From positions 7,463,001 to 7,527,000 of the forward strand of contig NZ_CP054698.1 of NCBI RefSeq assembly GCF_014023275.1: a stretch of 64,000 nt of DNA. The letters are read 5' to 3'. Each line of letters opens with the position of its first letter. Within the stretch, counting starts at the first letter, position 1. Below the pieces are notes generated by a model. That model ran no database searches and had not been told where the DNA came from. It was given only the letters and a program-made list of their open reading frames with translations. The position numbers and the translations under genes are program-made. Positions 19,113 to 28,385 of the stretch are shown here, piece by piece. Source of the stretch: Nostoc edaphicum CCNP1411. Lineage in GTDB: Bacteria > Cyanobacteriota > Cyanobacteriia > Cyanobacteriales > Nostocaceae.

Positions 19113-20765
19113 CTAAGACAAGCTAGTAACGCTAGACTTTTCTAAACTCGCTACTAATTTCACTCCAAATTCTTCCTCAAACACTCCTTTTTTATAATCT
19201 AAGCTCCAAAGTTCTAAAGCACAGTCATCATCAGTTTGAGAAGGGAAAATTAGCAAATTTACCTGCCGAAACTGTGAATAATACTCACATTGGACTTGAG
19301 CGATCGCACCAATTTGTCGTCTATCTAATGCCACCGCCAATCTGAGAATTGCACTCAATTGACTGACCATTTGTCGCTGGTGTTTAGTCAGCAAACTCTG
19401 GTAATTTTCATGTTTTTTCTTAGGCGGCGATTTGCGATGATAACGCGCTAAATTGGCAATGATTTCAATCTCGGTTTCTGTATAACCAAGCAATTCACCA
19501 TTGCGAATTAGATAGTAAGAGTGCTTGTGGTGAGACGAATGGCTGACATAATGACCGCAATTGTGTAATATTGCAGCCGCCCACAACAGTTGTCGTTCAT
19601 CAGATCCCCAGTGGTGCAGAATACCTTGAGTTTGGTCAAATAAACTCTCGGCAAATTTTGCAACGCGATCGCTATATTCTAAATTGACATGGTATTTATT
19701 AGCAAGTTTGAGAACATTCCGTTCCCGAACTGAACTTTGGTAGCGCAGCTTATCTTCAATTAAACCGTGGGTTAGCATCCAGTCTACGATTACGCCTTCC
19801 CTCAGAGAACGTTCACAAACTGTGATCGATTCACTACCCAAAAGGGTCATCGCTTCCTGTAATATTACTGCGCCAGCAAGTATAACTTCAGATCGTTTAT
19901 CTGGCATCCCAGGAATAGCAGCCTTTTCTGAATTACTGAGTTTCCGCAAGCGATTTACCAACTCTCGCAAGTCTTTAAGACTGAACTGATAGCCATTGAG
20001 TGTGGAAGGAATGACACCTGACTTTTCTCGCGCATGAATCATCGCCAGGGTTTCAATTGTGCCAGATGTACCTACCAAACGTGGAGACTCACCAAACTCT
20101 AGGTTTGCTAGTATCTCATCCACGGAACGTTCTAACATCCCGCGTGCATAAGCTTGCAAATATTGAAACTCAGTGTTGCTGATGGGATCGGTAGTGATTA
20201 ACTCGCTAGTGAGTCGCACTGCACCGACCTTGGTACTGGTGAGAGTGCGTGCTTGGTGACTATCACCCAAAACTAACTCTGTGGAACCACCGCCAATATC
20301 AACAATCATGTGGGGCTGGTTATGAAATTCCATCCCCGACAGCACGCCAAGATAGATTCGCCGCGCTTCTTCTTGACCAGAAATCAAGTCAACGCTTAAA
20401 CCCAACTCCGTTTCTATTTTGTGCAAAAAATCTTTACCATTGGGGGCTTCCCGCACAGCACTAGTTGCCACAGCGATGATTGTTTCAACGTTGATAGTTT
20501 TGGCAACTTCTTGGAAACGTCCTAAAGCTGCGATCGCCTTTTTAATGATCTCCGGTTTGAGTTCCCCTGTCCTCAGATCGCGATCGCCAAGTCTCACGGT
20601 TTCTTTTTCTCTAGCAATAATGCTGAAAGCTGGTAGTGTGGGGTCAATCTTCACTACTACCATGTGTAAAGAATTTGTTCCCAGGTCAATGGCAGCAATA
20701 ATCCGGTCTTGCTTAGGTGGTTGAGTTGTAGCACTCTCCCAGCTAGCCGAAACTAAATTCAGCAT
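19113..20765 (-). CDS. ppx: Ppx/GppA exopolyphosphatase
   Basis: The 550-residue cytosolic phosphatase has an N-terminal ASKHA ATPase fold and a C-terminal HD-like domain. The phosphate-binding loop IAAIDLGTNSLHMVV is at about residues 23-37, and IVDIGGGSTELVLG, the second phosphate loop, near 140. The C-terminal part has AAILHNCGHYVSHSSHHKHSYYL and ANLARYHRKSPP, an HD-type helical domain. It hydrolyses the terminal phosphate of polyphosphate and/or the pppGpp gamma phosphate. Length fits the long cyanobacterial Ppx. The gene stands alone and points toward trkH. Confidence 0.93.
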   Translation of the reverse strand: MLNLVSASWESATTQPPKQDRIIAAIDLGTNSLHMVVVKIDPTLPAFSIIAREKETVRLGDRDLRTGELKPEIIKKAIAALGRFQEVAKTINVETIIAVATSAVREAPNGKDFLHKIETELGLSVDLISGQEEARRIYLGVLSGMEFHNQPHMIVDIGGGSTELVLGDSHQARTLTSTKVGAVRLTSELITTDPISNTEFQYLQAYARGMLERSVDEILANLEFGESPRLVGTSGTIETLAMIHAREKSGVIPSTLNGYQFSLKDLRELVNRLRKLSNSEKAAIPGMPDKRSEVILAGAVILQEAMTLLGSESITVCERSLREGVIVDWMLTHGLIEDKLRYQSSVRERNVLKLANKYHVNLEYSDRVAKFAESLFDQTQGILHHWGSDERQLLWAAAILHNCGHYVSHSSHHKHSYYLIRNGELLGYTETEIEIIANLARYHRKSPPKKKHENYQSLLTKHQRQMVSQLSAILRLAVALDRRQIGAIAQVQCEYYSQFRQVNLLIFPSQTDDDCALELWSLDYKKGVFEEEFGVKLVASLEKSSVTSLS

Positions 20766-21112
20766 CTAGTTTTCTCTCTTTATAAGAAATGATGGCAAAC
20801 GGTGGTATGTCGGGGTAGCTGGCACTGATATTTATTGCAACACACTAGCTCAAGCTGAATACTGAGTTTTGAGTAAACTAACAATACCCAGCAATCTTCA
20901 TTTTTGGTTGAGGGTAACTGAGCTAAGTATATTCACCCTACTGCTTCTAACCTAGTGACTATTTAAAGATATTTAAAGTTGCCACTTGAGGTTATGTTTT
21001 TACAAATAACAAATAACGTTATTCTATAGATGTAAAGATGTGTGAATTAAAGAATAGGGCATGGGAAATCGGGCATGGAGAATGGGAAATAGGAGCAAGG
21101 TGAGAAATAACT

Positions 21113-21170
21113 AATGCCCAATGCCCAATGCCCAGTACCCAGTACCCAGTACCCAATCCCCAGTATCCAA
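21113..21170. repeat. Short tandem heptamer-type repeat (CCCARTA units)
   Basis: Units ATGCCCA, GTACCCA and similar heptamers fill the region just before the UbiA start. They create a false in-frame ATG at 21121 with a low-complexity peptide rich in Pro, Ser and Gln. This is a typical cyanobacterial short tandem repeat. Confidence 0.7.
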
Positions 21171-21174
21171 TTCT

Positions 21175-22056
21175 ATGCTAACGACACCAGAACGCCCCCA
21201 GGAACCAGTTTGGCTTACAATTATCCGGCTTTTGCGATGGCATAAACCAGAAGGACGGTTAATTTTAATGATTCCTGCCCTTTGGGCTGTATTTTTGGCA
21301 GCTGCGGGGAAACCGCCTTTACCTCTGGTTGGTGTGATTATATTGGGTACTCTGGCCACGAGTGCGACTGGGTGCGTAGTCAATGATTTGTGGGATCGAG
21401 ATATTGATCCAGAAGTGGAGAGAACACGCGATCGCCCCCTCGCTTCTCGCGCCTTGTCTGTAAAAGTTGGGATTGTAGTTGCGATCGTCTCGCTAGCATG
21501 TGCAGCAGTCCTGGCTTTTTATCTTAATCCCTTGAGTTTCTGGTTATGTGTGGCAGCAGTGCCAGTAATTCTGCTTTATCCAGGCGCAAAGCGGGTGTTT
21601 CCTGTGCCGCAACTGGTACTTTCCATTGCTTGGGGTTTTGGCGTGTTGATTAGCTGGAGTGCAGTCACACAAACCATCTCCCAACCAACTTGGTTACTTT
21701 GGGGCGCGACTGTACTGTGGACATTGGGATTTGATACAGTTTACGCCATGAGCGACAAGGAAGACGATCGCCGCATTGGTGTTAATTCTAGCGCTCTATT
21801 TTTTGGAAATTATGCCCCTGTTGCTATTGGAATTTTCTTTGCTGGCACAATCTTGTTATTGGCTTGGTTAGGCATAGTCATAAATCTGCACTTAGCCTTC
21901 TGGATTAGCCTTGCAGTTGCTACTATCGGATGGGTTTGGCAGTCTCTACGATTAACAAAGCAAGATTTACCTAACCGTGTTTATGGTGAGATGTTCCGGC
22001 AAAATGTGTGGATTGGTTTTATTTTACTTGCTGGGATGATTGCTGGATATTTTTAA
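21175..22056 (+). CDS. ubiA: 4-hydroxybenzoate polyprenyltransferase (UbiA family)
   Basis: I start at ATG 21175 (MLTTPERPQEP, 293 residues) because the 18 codons before it are heptamer repeat. The membrane enzyme has about eight or nine helices and the two Asp-rich motifs of UbiA prenyltransferases: NDLWDRDIDPEVERTRDRP (near residue 70) and YAMSDKEDDRRIGV (near 190). They bind Mg and the polyprenyl diphosphate. In cyanobacteria this enzyme prenylates 4-hydroxybenzoate for plastoquinone. A DsbA-like gene follows 36 bp later on the same strand. Confidence 0.93.
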   Translation: MLTTPERPQEPVWLTIIRLLRWHKPEGRLILMIPALWAVFLAAAGKPPLPLVGVIILGTLATSATGCVVNDLWDRDIDPEVERTRDRPLASRALSVKVGIVVAIVSLACAAVLAFYLNPLSFWLCVAAVPVILLYPGAKRVFPVPQLVLSIAWGFGVLISWSAVTQTISQPTWLLWGATVLWTLGFDTVYAMSDKEDDRRIGVNSSALFFGNYAPVAIGIFFAGTILLLAWLGIVINLHLAFWISLAVATIGWVWQSLRLTKQDLPNRVYGEMFRQNVWIGFILLAGMIAGYF

Positions 22057-22091
22057 CAAGTAATGTATAGAATCCCCTTAAAGAAGTATTT

Positions 22092-22871
22092 ATGAGTTTT
22101 TGTATGGGTAGATTCTTTGATTGCTTTAGTCCATTACTTCAGTATCTACGTACTTGGGCAGCAATAGGTTTATTCTGTTTGCTTATCACCTGGTCATTTC
22201 CTGCACAAGCTACCAGCACCGTTGATTCAAAGTTAGAACAGCAAGTGTTACAAATTATTCGAGAACATCCAGAGGTAATAATTGAATCTGTTCAAGCCTA
22301 TCAGCAGCAACAACAACAGAAAATCAAACAAGTAAGGCAAGCATTTGTACAGGATTTCAAAACGAATCCCAAAATAGTAATTGGTGAGTCTCCCACCACA
22401 GGTTCAACTCAATCAAAAACTGTGCTGATAGAATTTTCAGATTTTCAATGTCCCTATTGTGCAGAGGCGCATAAAACCTTGAAAAATTTGTTAGCAAAGT
22501 ATCCAGATAATCTAAGATTAGTTTACAAGAATTTACCGCTGACTTCAATTCATGCTGAAGCATTGCCCGCTGCGACAGCGGCTTGGGCTGCACATCAACA
22601 GGGTAAGTTTTGGGAATATTATGATGCCCTATTTACTAATCAAAAACAACTGGGTGAAGCGTTATATTTAGATATTGCTAAAAACCTAAATCTGGATTTG
22701 GGTAAATTTAAACGTGACTTGACTCTTGCCACTCCCGCAATTGATAAAGATATCCAGCTAGCTGAAAAATTGGCTGTTTCTGGCACACCTTTCTTTGTAA
22801 TTAATAGTCCAACTTTTTCAGGAGTGGTGCAGCTAGCAGACATCAAAAATATATTGGCTGATGCTAAGTAA
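22092..22871 (+). CDS. DsbA-family thioredoxin-fold protein, periplasmic
   Basis: The 259-residue protein has a signal/anchor helix (about 25-38), a Gln-rich helical stretch (about 50-85, QAYQQQQQQKIKQ) and a DsbA-like thioredoxin domain. Its active site CPYC is at Cys120/Cys123 (DFQCPYCAEAH), with the cis-Pro motif in SGTPFFVIN. It should exchange disulfides in the periplasm or thylakoid lumen. The N-terminal helix resembles the ScsC/BdbD-type oligomerisation helices (EHPEVIIESVQAY). It is probably co-transcribed with ubiA by spacing; the functional link is unclear. Confidence 0.88.
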   Translation: MSFCMGRFFDCFSPLLQYLRTWAAIGLFCLLITWSFPAQATSTVDSKLEQQVLQIIREHPEVIIESVQAYQQQQQQKIKQVRQAFVQDFKTNPKIVIGESPTTGSTQSKTVLIEFSDFQCPYCAEAHKTLKNLLAKYPDNLRLVYKNLPLTSIHAEALPAATAAWAAHQQGKFWEYYDALFTNQKQLGEALYLDIAKNLNLDLGKFKRDLTLATPAIDKDIQLAEKLAVSGTPFFVINSPTFSGVVQLADIKNILADAK

Positions 22872-23080
22872 GGTGATGTATCTAAAAACGGATTTACGTT
22901 GCTTTGATGATAGCTAGTACCCAGCAATAAGCTTGATAAACCTATAATGTGTGACTATTGTATCTCCATAAGAACTGTTTAGATAGATACCTCCTTATTT
23001 AACAATAATGTGCATCTTTAGTTAGAGGTTTAGTGCATCAGTAAACTGTTGTACTTGAAGCAAGTGTAAGGAGTAGCTAT

Positions 23081-23118
23081 ATGAGGAGTAACGAAGAGAA
23101 ATTTTTCTTACTCCTCAT
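23081..23118. terminator. Inverted repeat between convergent genes
   Basis: ATGAGGAGTAA (23081-23091) and TTACTCCTCAT (23108-23118) form a perfect 11-bp stem with a 16-base A/T-rich loop. It lies in the 398-bp gap between the DsbA-like gene and the convergent thioesterase. No T-run follows, so it is a candidate only. The rest of this gap shows nothing else. Confidence 0.45.
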
Positions 23119-23269
23119 GTTCTTAAAGATAGCTTTCGGCAACTTTTGCAAGACGCTCGACAAACTCTTTTTCTTTGATTTTTATTCAAAAGAAAATTAA
23201 AGCATTTACCCACAAAAAAACCGAACAGTCTGTAATAACTCAAAAAAATATCAAAGGTATTTCTAATTG

Positions 23270-23725
23270 TTAAATTTTCTGAAACCCTTGTTTACACTGT
23301 AAATATTTATTCTGTAATTCTTCTGGAATAGGAATCAGACGATTATTTTGCAAACTGACAAAACCACCCTTCTGACTAGCCACTGCTGCTAACTCATTGT
23401 TAGATAAAATTTCAGCTTGCACAGTCCACTTCAAGCGTCCTAAATTACTCAGCCATAAACGTCCAATCACTTGATCCATAATCTTTATCGGACGTTTATA
23501 TTCAATTTCAGTTCCAGCTAGAATCGGTGTATATCCTTGCTCAATTTGTTGATTGATTTGCCAATGTTCATCTAAAAACTTTAAACGTAAATCCTCTAGC
23601 CATCTGATATACACAATATTACTGACGATTCCCATAAAATCAATGTCGTATGTTTTTACAGGAATTGCTAATACTACTTCTAATGGTCTGTGTAAGTTGT
23701 TATTTACTAGCATTATTTCTCCCAA
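23270..23725 (-). CDS. Hot-dog fold acyl-CoA thioesterase
   Basis: The 151-residue single-domain 4HBT-type thioesterase has the signature YDIDFMGIVSNIVYIRWLED, in which Asp33 takes the usual catalytic position. Later come EIEYKRPIKIMDQVIGRLWL and AAVASQKGGFVSL. It hydrolyses an acyl-CoA or related thioester in the cytosol; the chain is unknown. It is the last gene of a minus-strand cluster with tautomerase and TetR genes. A palindrome just upstream (23734-23749) resembles the one before tetR, so it is likely controlled by the same repressor. Confidence 0.85.
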   Translation of the reverse strand: MGEIMLVNNNLHRPLEVVLAIPVKTYDIDFMGIVSNIVYIRWLEDLRLKFLDEHWQINQQIEQGYTPILAGTEIEYKRPIKIMDQVIGRLWLSNLGRLKWTVQAEILSNNELAAVASQKGGFVSLQNNRLIPIPEELQNKYLQCKQGFQKI

Positions 23726-23733
23726 TTTTTTTA

Positions 23734-23749
23734 AGCCCGATCGGTCTGT
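23734..23749. promoter_or_regulatory. Probable TetR operator before the thioesterase gene
   Basis: On the minus strand the site reads ACAGACCGATCGGGCT, an imperfect palindrome around GACC-GATC-GGGC. It lies 8 bp before the thioesterase ATG and matches 12 of 16 bases of the site before tetR (24866-24881). Its shape resembles NemR-type GACC-N4-GGTC boxes. Confidence 0.55.
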
Positions 23750-23824
23750 AAAAGCGTAAAATAATTCTATCCTTTAAGCGTTGGTAAATATTAATTATCT
23801 AATAACCCATTGACCATAATAGTT

Positions 23825-24214
23825 TCAAACTTCTATTTTGTAGTTTAAATTTAACTCGTCACCGGGTAAACCTCTAATTCCCCAGTTATGTTTGGGCGTT
23901 TCAAAAATTGTGATTTCAATATCGTACACAGGAATATTCAACTTTTCATTAATATTTTTAATCAGCAGGCGAATCAACTGTTTTTTTGTTTCCATCGAGC
24001 GCCCGTCAAACATGCTAATTTCGATAATCAGATAATTATCTGATCTATCAGATGGATAGTAAAAATCTGATTTATCCAGTGGAAAAAAACGGTGAAATCT
24101 TTTTTCAGGGGTAAGCTGTAAAACTTCAATGATAGAGGTATGGATTATATTTGATAGTTCACTTTTAACAAGATTTAATTTATCTGCTAAACCATATACC
24201 TTGATTTGTACCAT
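23825..24214 (-). CDS. Tautomerase superfamily protein lacking the N-terminal proline
   Basis: The 129-residue protein matches Tautomerase_2 family members in outline: an N-terminal strand-helix (MVQIKVYGLADKLNLVKSEL), LTPEKRFHRFFPLDKSDFYY, LIIEISMFDGRSMETKKQLI and a second helix, then ETPKHNWGIRGLPGDEL. Catalytic tautomerases use Pro as residue 1 after Met removal; here codon 2 is GTA (Val). It may therefore work by another residue or not as a tautomerase. It begins 4 bp after the tetR stop, so the two are translationally linked. Confidence 0.75.
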   Translation of the reverse strand: MVQIKVYGLADKLNLVKSELSNIIHTSIIEVLQLTPEKRFHRFFPLDKSDFYYPSDRSDNYLIIEISMFDGRSMETKKQLIRLLIKNINEKLNIPVYDIEITIFETPKHNWGIRGLPGDELNLNYKIEV

Positions 24215-24218
24215 AAAT

Positions 24219-24806
24219 TTAAAGGTGAGTTTCCAAGTACTGATTCAGGTGATTAATTACCCTGTGCATGTGAATAGAATCTCCATAAAGCTTGCTCATC
24301 ATTATGGCTCCTTCTAGTGTTGCAATTATGATCGTAGCGATTTCATCAGCACTGACTTGCGGGCGAATTTCACCCTTTTCAATTCCAGTTTCAATAATTC
24401 GACGAATCAGATGCAGCCAAGAGTTCATCGCTTGTTGAGCACGTTCTCGCAACGCTGGATAAGCATCATCACTCTCCACAGCAGTATTCAGCAGTGGACA
24501 CCCTCCCTTGATAGGTGGATTTTCTGCGAAGCTACTAAATATCCCAATGATTGCTTGCAGGCGTTCTACTGCGTGGCGTTTGCTTCGTAATGCAAATCTA
24601 GTATGCTGTTTGATGCGAGCGATCGCAAAATCAAAAGCCTGTAGTGCCAGATCATCTTTGCTTTGGAAGTGATTGTAAATTCCTCCTTTTTGCAATCCAG
24701 TAACACGCATGATGTCTGACATCGATGAGCCTGCATAACCCTGTTGGTTAAACAATTCAGCTGCTTGGTGGAGAATTCTGCTTTTTGTTTCTTCGCCTTT
24801 GGACAT
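24219..24806 (-). CDS. TetR/AcrR-family repressor
   Basis: The 195-residue regulator has an N-terminal helix-turn-helix at about 10-55 (RILHQAAELFNQQGYAGSSM and GLQKGGIYNHFQSKDDLALQ) and a C-terminal ligand domain with CPLLNTAVESDD, as in the YxaF/LmrA/NemR group. A Cys in GGCPLLN may sense electrophiles (inference). It leads an operon with the tautomerase-like and thioesterase genes. A palindrome at 24866-24881 lies 60 bp before its ATG and fits autoregulation. The transposon end at 25017 is 211 bp upstream. Confidence 0.9.
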   Translation of the reverse strand: MSKGEETKSRILHQAAELFNQQGYAGSSMSDIMRVTGLQKGGIYNHFQSKDDLALQAFDFAIARIKQHTRFALRSKRHAVERLQAIIGIFSSFAENPPIKGGCPLLNTAVESDDAYPALRERAQQAMNSWLHLIRRIIETGIEKGEIRPQVSADEIATIIIATLEGAIMMSKLYGDSIHMHRVINHLNQYLETHL

Positions 24807-24865
24807 TAGAGCAATTTTTGGAGGGGAGAATTTATTTAATTGAAAATTGCTATAAATAAAATATT

Positions 24866-24881
24866 ACCGACCGAATGGACT
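24866..24881. promoter_or_regulatory. Probable TetR operator before tetR
   Basis: ACCGACCGAATGGACT aligns with the minus-strand reading of 23734-23749 in 12 of 16 positions, including GACCGA and GG-CT. The spacing to the tetR start (60 bp) suits an autoregulatory site. Confidence 0.5.
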
Positions 24882-25011
24882 GATTGAAACTAGCATAATA
24901 TTTGCTTGTAAGTCAATCTTTTTTTGCCCTGAGTGATGAACTAGGCATTATTCTAAAATCTCCTTTCAGAAGATGGCATAAAATGGCATACTTTACTGAA
25001 GGATATGTTAA

Positions 25012-25016
25012 TTAAT
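25012..25016. repeat. Target site duplication, left copy (TTAAT)
   Basis: TTAAT directly before the TGTGAC terminus equals TTAAT at 46590-46594 directly after the right terminus. A 5-bp duplication is the length produced by Tn7 family transposases. Confidence 0.85.
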
Positions 25017-25171
25017 TGTGACTTCAACCATAAGTTTGCCGCCGTTTCAAGCATAACTTTGCCACGGCTATGATTAGAACACTGATTCTTGCGTAACCGT
25101 GTTCATACATAAAATTCCACTTTTAAAGCATAACTTTGCCGTAATTATATTTTTAAAGTTTTAGCTTGCCG
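25017..25171 (+). repeat. Transposon left end with TnsB-type binding repeats
   Basis: Four related repeats lie in the same orientation: CATAAGTTTGCCG (25029-25041), CATAACTTTGCCA (25052-25064), CATAACTTTGCCG (25129-25141) and a weaker TTTAGCTTGCCG (25160-25171). The last two are both followed by TAATT. This layout of spaced repeats inward from a TGT terminus is that of TnsB sites in Tn7-like elements. From here to the next stop codon (25405) I see no certain gene. Confidence 0.85.
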
Positions 25172-25404
25172 TAATTTCCTAATTTATCATTAATCCAGTA
25201 GGTATTTTGAAAACTCACTTCACGTAATTAAGCAACCTGTAATTAACATTACGCTCTGATTTGATTTATACCAAGCTAAATAGCAGTAGTAAGAATACTA
25301 CCTAAGTTGGACTTGCCACCCTGGAAATAATATAAATGGCTCAAAAATTCAAGTGGAAGACTCCAAAAGACAGGATTGTTAAAAAGCTGCGATCGTTAAA
25401 TACC

Positions 25405-28305
25405 CTACTCCAAACGTGTAGACGCTCGAATATCCATTTCATCTAATGGCTCCTCAATGGCATTACGTATCCAATTGAGGTCAAAACTATCCTGCGTGTG
25501 AGCTTGTACCTCAATTGTGATAGTCATCCCCTCAGCTTTATCAGATAAAGCTTGTAACACTTCAAACAATTGAAATATCTTTGCCTTATCAGTAGAAGAT
25601 GTCAGCTTGTAATAACGTGCAGGTTTTTTCCCATTAACAATATCAAGCAACACAGTTCGCTCAATACTACTCGCGTCTGATTTATACTCTACAGTTTGTT
25701 TTTCTTCAGCAACTCTTCTCTTTGTAGTGCTACCAGAGTCACCCGAACCATAAATTAGTTTAACAGTATTATCTTCTTCCGCATCCTTTATTATCGTCTC
25801 CACTATTTCTGGAGATTTCACAGTACGCAACTTATTAACCAAGCTGGGGGATAAAAGATAACCGGCTAGGTCTAACTCATCGGCGGGTATGACTTTCTCA
25901 AAACTGATTAAATTGGAATTATCTACTACAGGGATTTCACCACTAATAGTCATTGATGGTACATAACCAATTAAACCTTGTTCAATGGCTTTGAGAATAG
26001 ATTTTTTAATTCCTTCTACCCCTAACATTTTGGGTAAAGTAGGGAAGCGGAAAAAATAACTCACTAATTCCTCCCCAGCTATATATTCCTTATCTGGATT
26101 TTCTAACCCAGATAAGCTAACTAACTTACTAGCAGTAGTAGTTTCAAAAACATAATTCTTTAAAGCATCTAATACCCGTTCTTGCAAATTCTGACTGGTA
26201 TTGAGTTGAGATTGTAAATCAACACTTTCCAACCTCACAGGTTTTTCACCGCTAGTATCTGGGAGAGGCAGTAAAATATATTCATACAGACGACGCACGG
26301 CAGCGACAATCTCACTTGTAGCATCCTTAGCTTTGCTAGTAAGTTCATTCAATTCTTCTAATTCTTCCGAAGAACCCTTTTTCTTATTCTTTTTTTCAAT
26401 TAGTTCAGATATCGCTAAAGCAGTTCTTGCGCCTTCCCGTGCCTTATCCATTTGTGCTTTATTGGGAACTACAAAAGCAAGTGCATTTTTAAATTCCCGT
26501 TTATCATTACCGCGATTCTCTAACCAATTTAAGGCATCTACCAAAACTAAATCCTTACTCTTATCTGCCCAACTTGGCTCTAGGTAAACAATACTAAACT
26601 GCTTAACTTTATCTGGAATAGCGGCAGCATCTTTAGGCCAGACAACTTTACCTCGGATGTTAGGCAAAGTTTTATTTAGTTCCTCCTGAATTTTCTGCAA
26701 TACTTCATCGCTACTCACCTTGCCTTCTTCATCAGCAATTAACTTATTCAAATTTGCTTTGGTTTCAAAGCGATACCGTTGACCAACATAGTGTAGATGA
26801 AGTAATTCTTCCCGCAAATCACTTAAAGCAGCAGTAATTGTCGTCCTGTCTAATCCTGGTGCAAGGCAGGCAGAGGTAATTTCTTGTTCTAAAACCCCTT
26901 TATCTCCTCCTCTTGTACCAAACGAATACATTAAAATGGCAGAAGATAGACGAGTACCTACCTTTAAATGGGACAATGCCGGAGCATCAGCAGCAATGCG
27001 ATTATCTACTGTTTTAACCTTAGCCTTCCGTCCAGTTAAATCAGAAATTAATACAGAACTGTAAGCATCTCTTGCCCCAACTTGCGAAAAGAAAGCATTT
27101 TTCACAATGTCATTATCAAACGGAATACTTCCTGGAGTAATTAGCCAAGAATTATCTTTTGCTTCCCACAAAGCATAAGTGGCGGCAGCAAGAAATTGTA
27201 ATGCACCGCGAGTCCGTTGATAACTGGGCAGAGTTCCCCAGCGATAATACATTAAATCAATTAAATCAGGATGGAAAGGATAACTAACTAAAATTCTGTC
27301 TGCTAATAAATCAGCTTGTTGTTGAATTTCTTGTTTTTCACGATTAGTATCAGCATAACTTTCACGCAACCTGCGGAATAATTCTGCTTGTTGTCTAGCT
27401 ACTTCTTGAATAATTGCCGTATCGCCAATATTGCTAAATAACCGTCTCTGGATTACCTGCATCACTTCATCGCCAGAGACAGGTTCTTTTTTAGCATCAA
27501 TGCGACTAACCAATTTATCTAAGGCACTGAGTAACCCTTCATTACCAAAAGATTCAGCGACACTAGCTTGCAGAGAATATACTAAAACAGTTTTGGGTAA
27601 TTCTCTCACAATTTCAGTGAGTTTTTGGATAAAAATGAGAACTTGGCGACCAAAGTTAGAATCTCCTACTTGTACCGCCATTGCACTTTCTACAAACACC
27701 AGTAATTCATCTATAAGGATGAGGTTAGGTGTATCGCCAAGTATCTTTCTCCAAACCTCATTACCGGGAGCAACCTTTTGTTGGTCTTCTGTGGCTAATA
27801 AAGAGTAAGCCTGATGTCCACCTAATTGCCATGCCAAATATCCCCAAGGGGTAAAAATAGGTGGACTATCATCAATTTCTATTCCTTTGATAGCACCCGC
27901 TTCAAAGCCAATAAAATGGGCTACACGGACATCACCAGGATTTGGTAATTCATCTAATTGGGTGATACTTTGTAAGTCGCTGCGATTTTTAGTGATGTGA
28001 TAAAGACTGATAAGGGAGTGAGTTTTACCACCACCAAAAGGTGTGCGAAGTTGTAATACTCTATCACCTGCATCTCCCCTTAGACTTTTAAGGACATCTG
28101 TTAGGAGTTTTTTCAGGGCTGTAGTCAAGTAAGTAGCATTGAAAAAATCACGAGCATTTCGGTAGACTGGGGGACAATTAGGATCTTGGCGTACTACCAA
28201 ACTCAAACTAGCTGCATAAGTAGCATTATCTAAGTTCCCACTGAGAATATCGGAGTGGGGAGTGACAACTTGTGTCCAAGGTTTGAGTTGGTAAGCACTG
28301 CTCAT
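25405..28305 (-). CDS. DUF499 family AAA-type ATPase, defence cargo
   Basis: The 966-residue protein matches DUF499 (COG1483) proteins. A Walker A-like PFGGGKT is at 89-95 within LQLRTPFGGGKTHSLISLYH. The Walker B-like NLILIDELLVFVES lies near 195-208. The middle has YPFHPDLIDLMYYRWGTLPSYQRTRG, a family hallmark. It is likely a cytosolic ATPase that works with the DNA methylase and helicase encoded just upstream on the same strand; similar PglY/BrxC-type ATPases occur in Pgl/BREX defence. The gene starts 80 bp after the methylase stop. It is the last gene of the cargo operon, facing the left end. Intact length is as expected for the family. Confidence 0.85.
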   Translation of the reverse strand: MSSAYQLKPWTQVVTPHSDILSGNLDNATYAASLSLVVRQDPNCPPVYRNARDFFNATYLTTALKKLLTDVLKSLRGDAGDRVLQLRTPFGGGKTHSLISLYHITKNRSDLQSITQLDELPNPGDVRVAHFIGFEAGAIKGIEIDDSPPIFTPWGYLAWQLGGHQAYSLLATEDQQKVAPGNEVWRKILGDTPNLILIDELLVFVESAMAVQVGDSNFGRQVLIFIQKLTEIVRELPKTVLVYSLQASVAESFGNEGLLSALDKLVSRIDAKKEPVSGDEVMQVIQRRLFSNIGDTAIIQEVARQQAELFRRLRESYADTNREKQEIQQQADLLADRILVSYPFHPDLIDLMYYRWGTLPSYQRTRGALQFLAAATYALWEAKDNSWLITPGSIPFDNDIVKNAFFSQVGARDAYSSVLISDLTGRKAKVKTVDNRIAADAPALSHLKVGTRLSSAILMYSFGTRGGDKGVLEQEITSACLAPGLDRTTITAALSDLREELLHLHYVGQRYRFETKANLNKLIADEEGKVSSDEVLQKIQEELNKTLPNIRGKVVWPKDAAAIPDKVKQFSIVYLEPSWADKSKDLVLVDALNWLENRGNDKREFKNALAFVVPNKAQMDKAREGARTALAISELIEKKNKKKGSSEELEELNELTSKAKDATSEIVAAVRRLYEYILLPLPDTSGEKPVRLESVDLQSQLNTSQNLQERVLDALKNYVFETTTASKLVSLSGLENPDKEYIAGEELVSYFFRFPTLPKMLGVEGIKKSILKAIEQGLIGYVPSMTISGEIPVVDNSNLISFEKVIPADELDLAGYLLSPSLVNKLRTVKSPEIVETIIKDAEEDNTVKLIYGSGDSGSTTKRRVAEEKQTVEYKSDASSIERTVLLDIVNGKKPARYYKLTSSTDKAKIFQLFEVLQALSDKAEGMTITIEVQAHTQDSFDLNWIRNAIEEPLDEMDIRASTRLE

Positions 28306-28385
28306 AAATTTTAGTGACTAGATGGCGTGTCAGTATTAGCTTGTTCTGATTCTAACTTTGTACACCTATTGAACCCTCAACAAAT

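Noticed and set aside
21121..21174. Upstream ATG as UbiA start
   Set aside because: The 18 codons are CCCARTA heptamer repeat with low complexity; the family start fits ATG 21175.
25336..25404. Short plus-strand frame starting MAQKFKWKTPKDRIVKKLRS
   Set aside because: About 35 codons long, it runs into the 3' end of the DUF499 gene on the other strand; no family is recognised, although it looks somewhat peptide-like.
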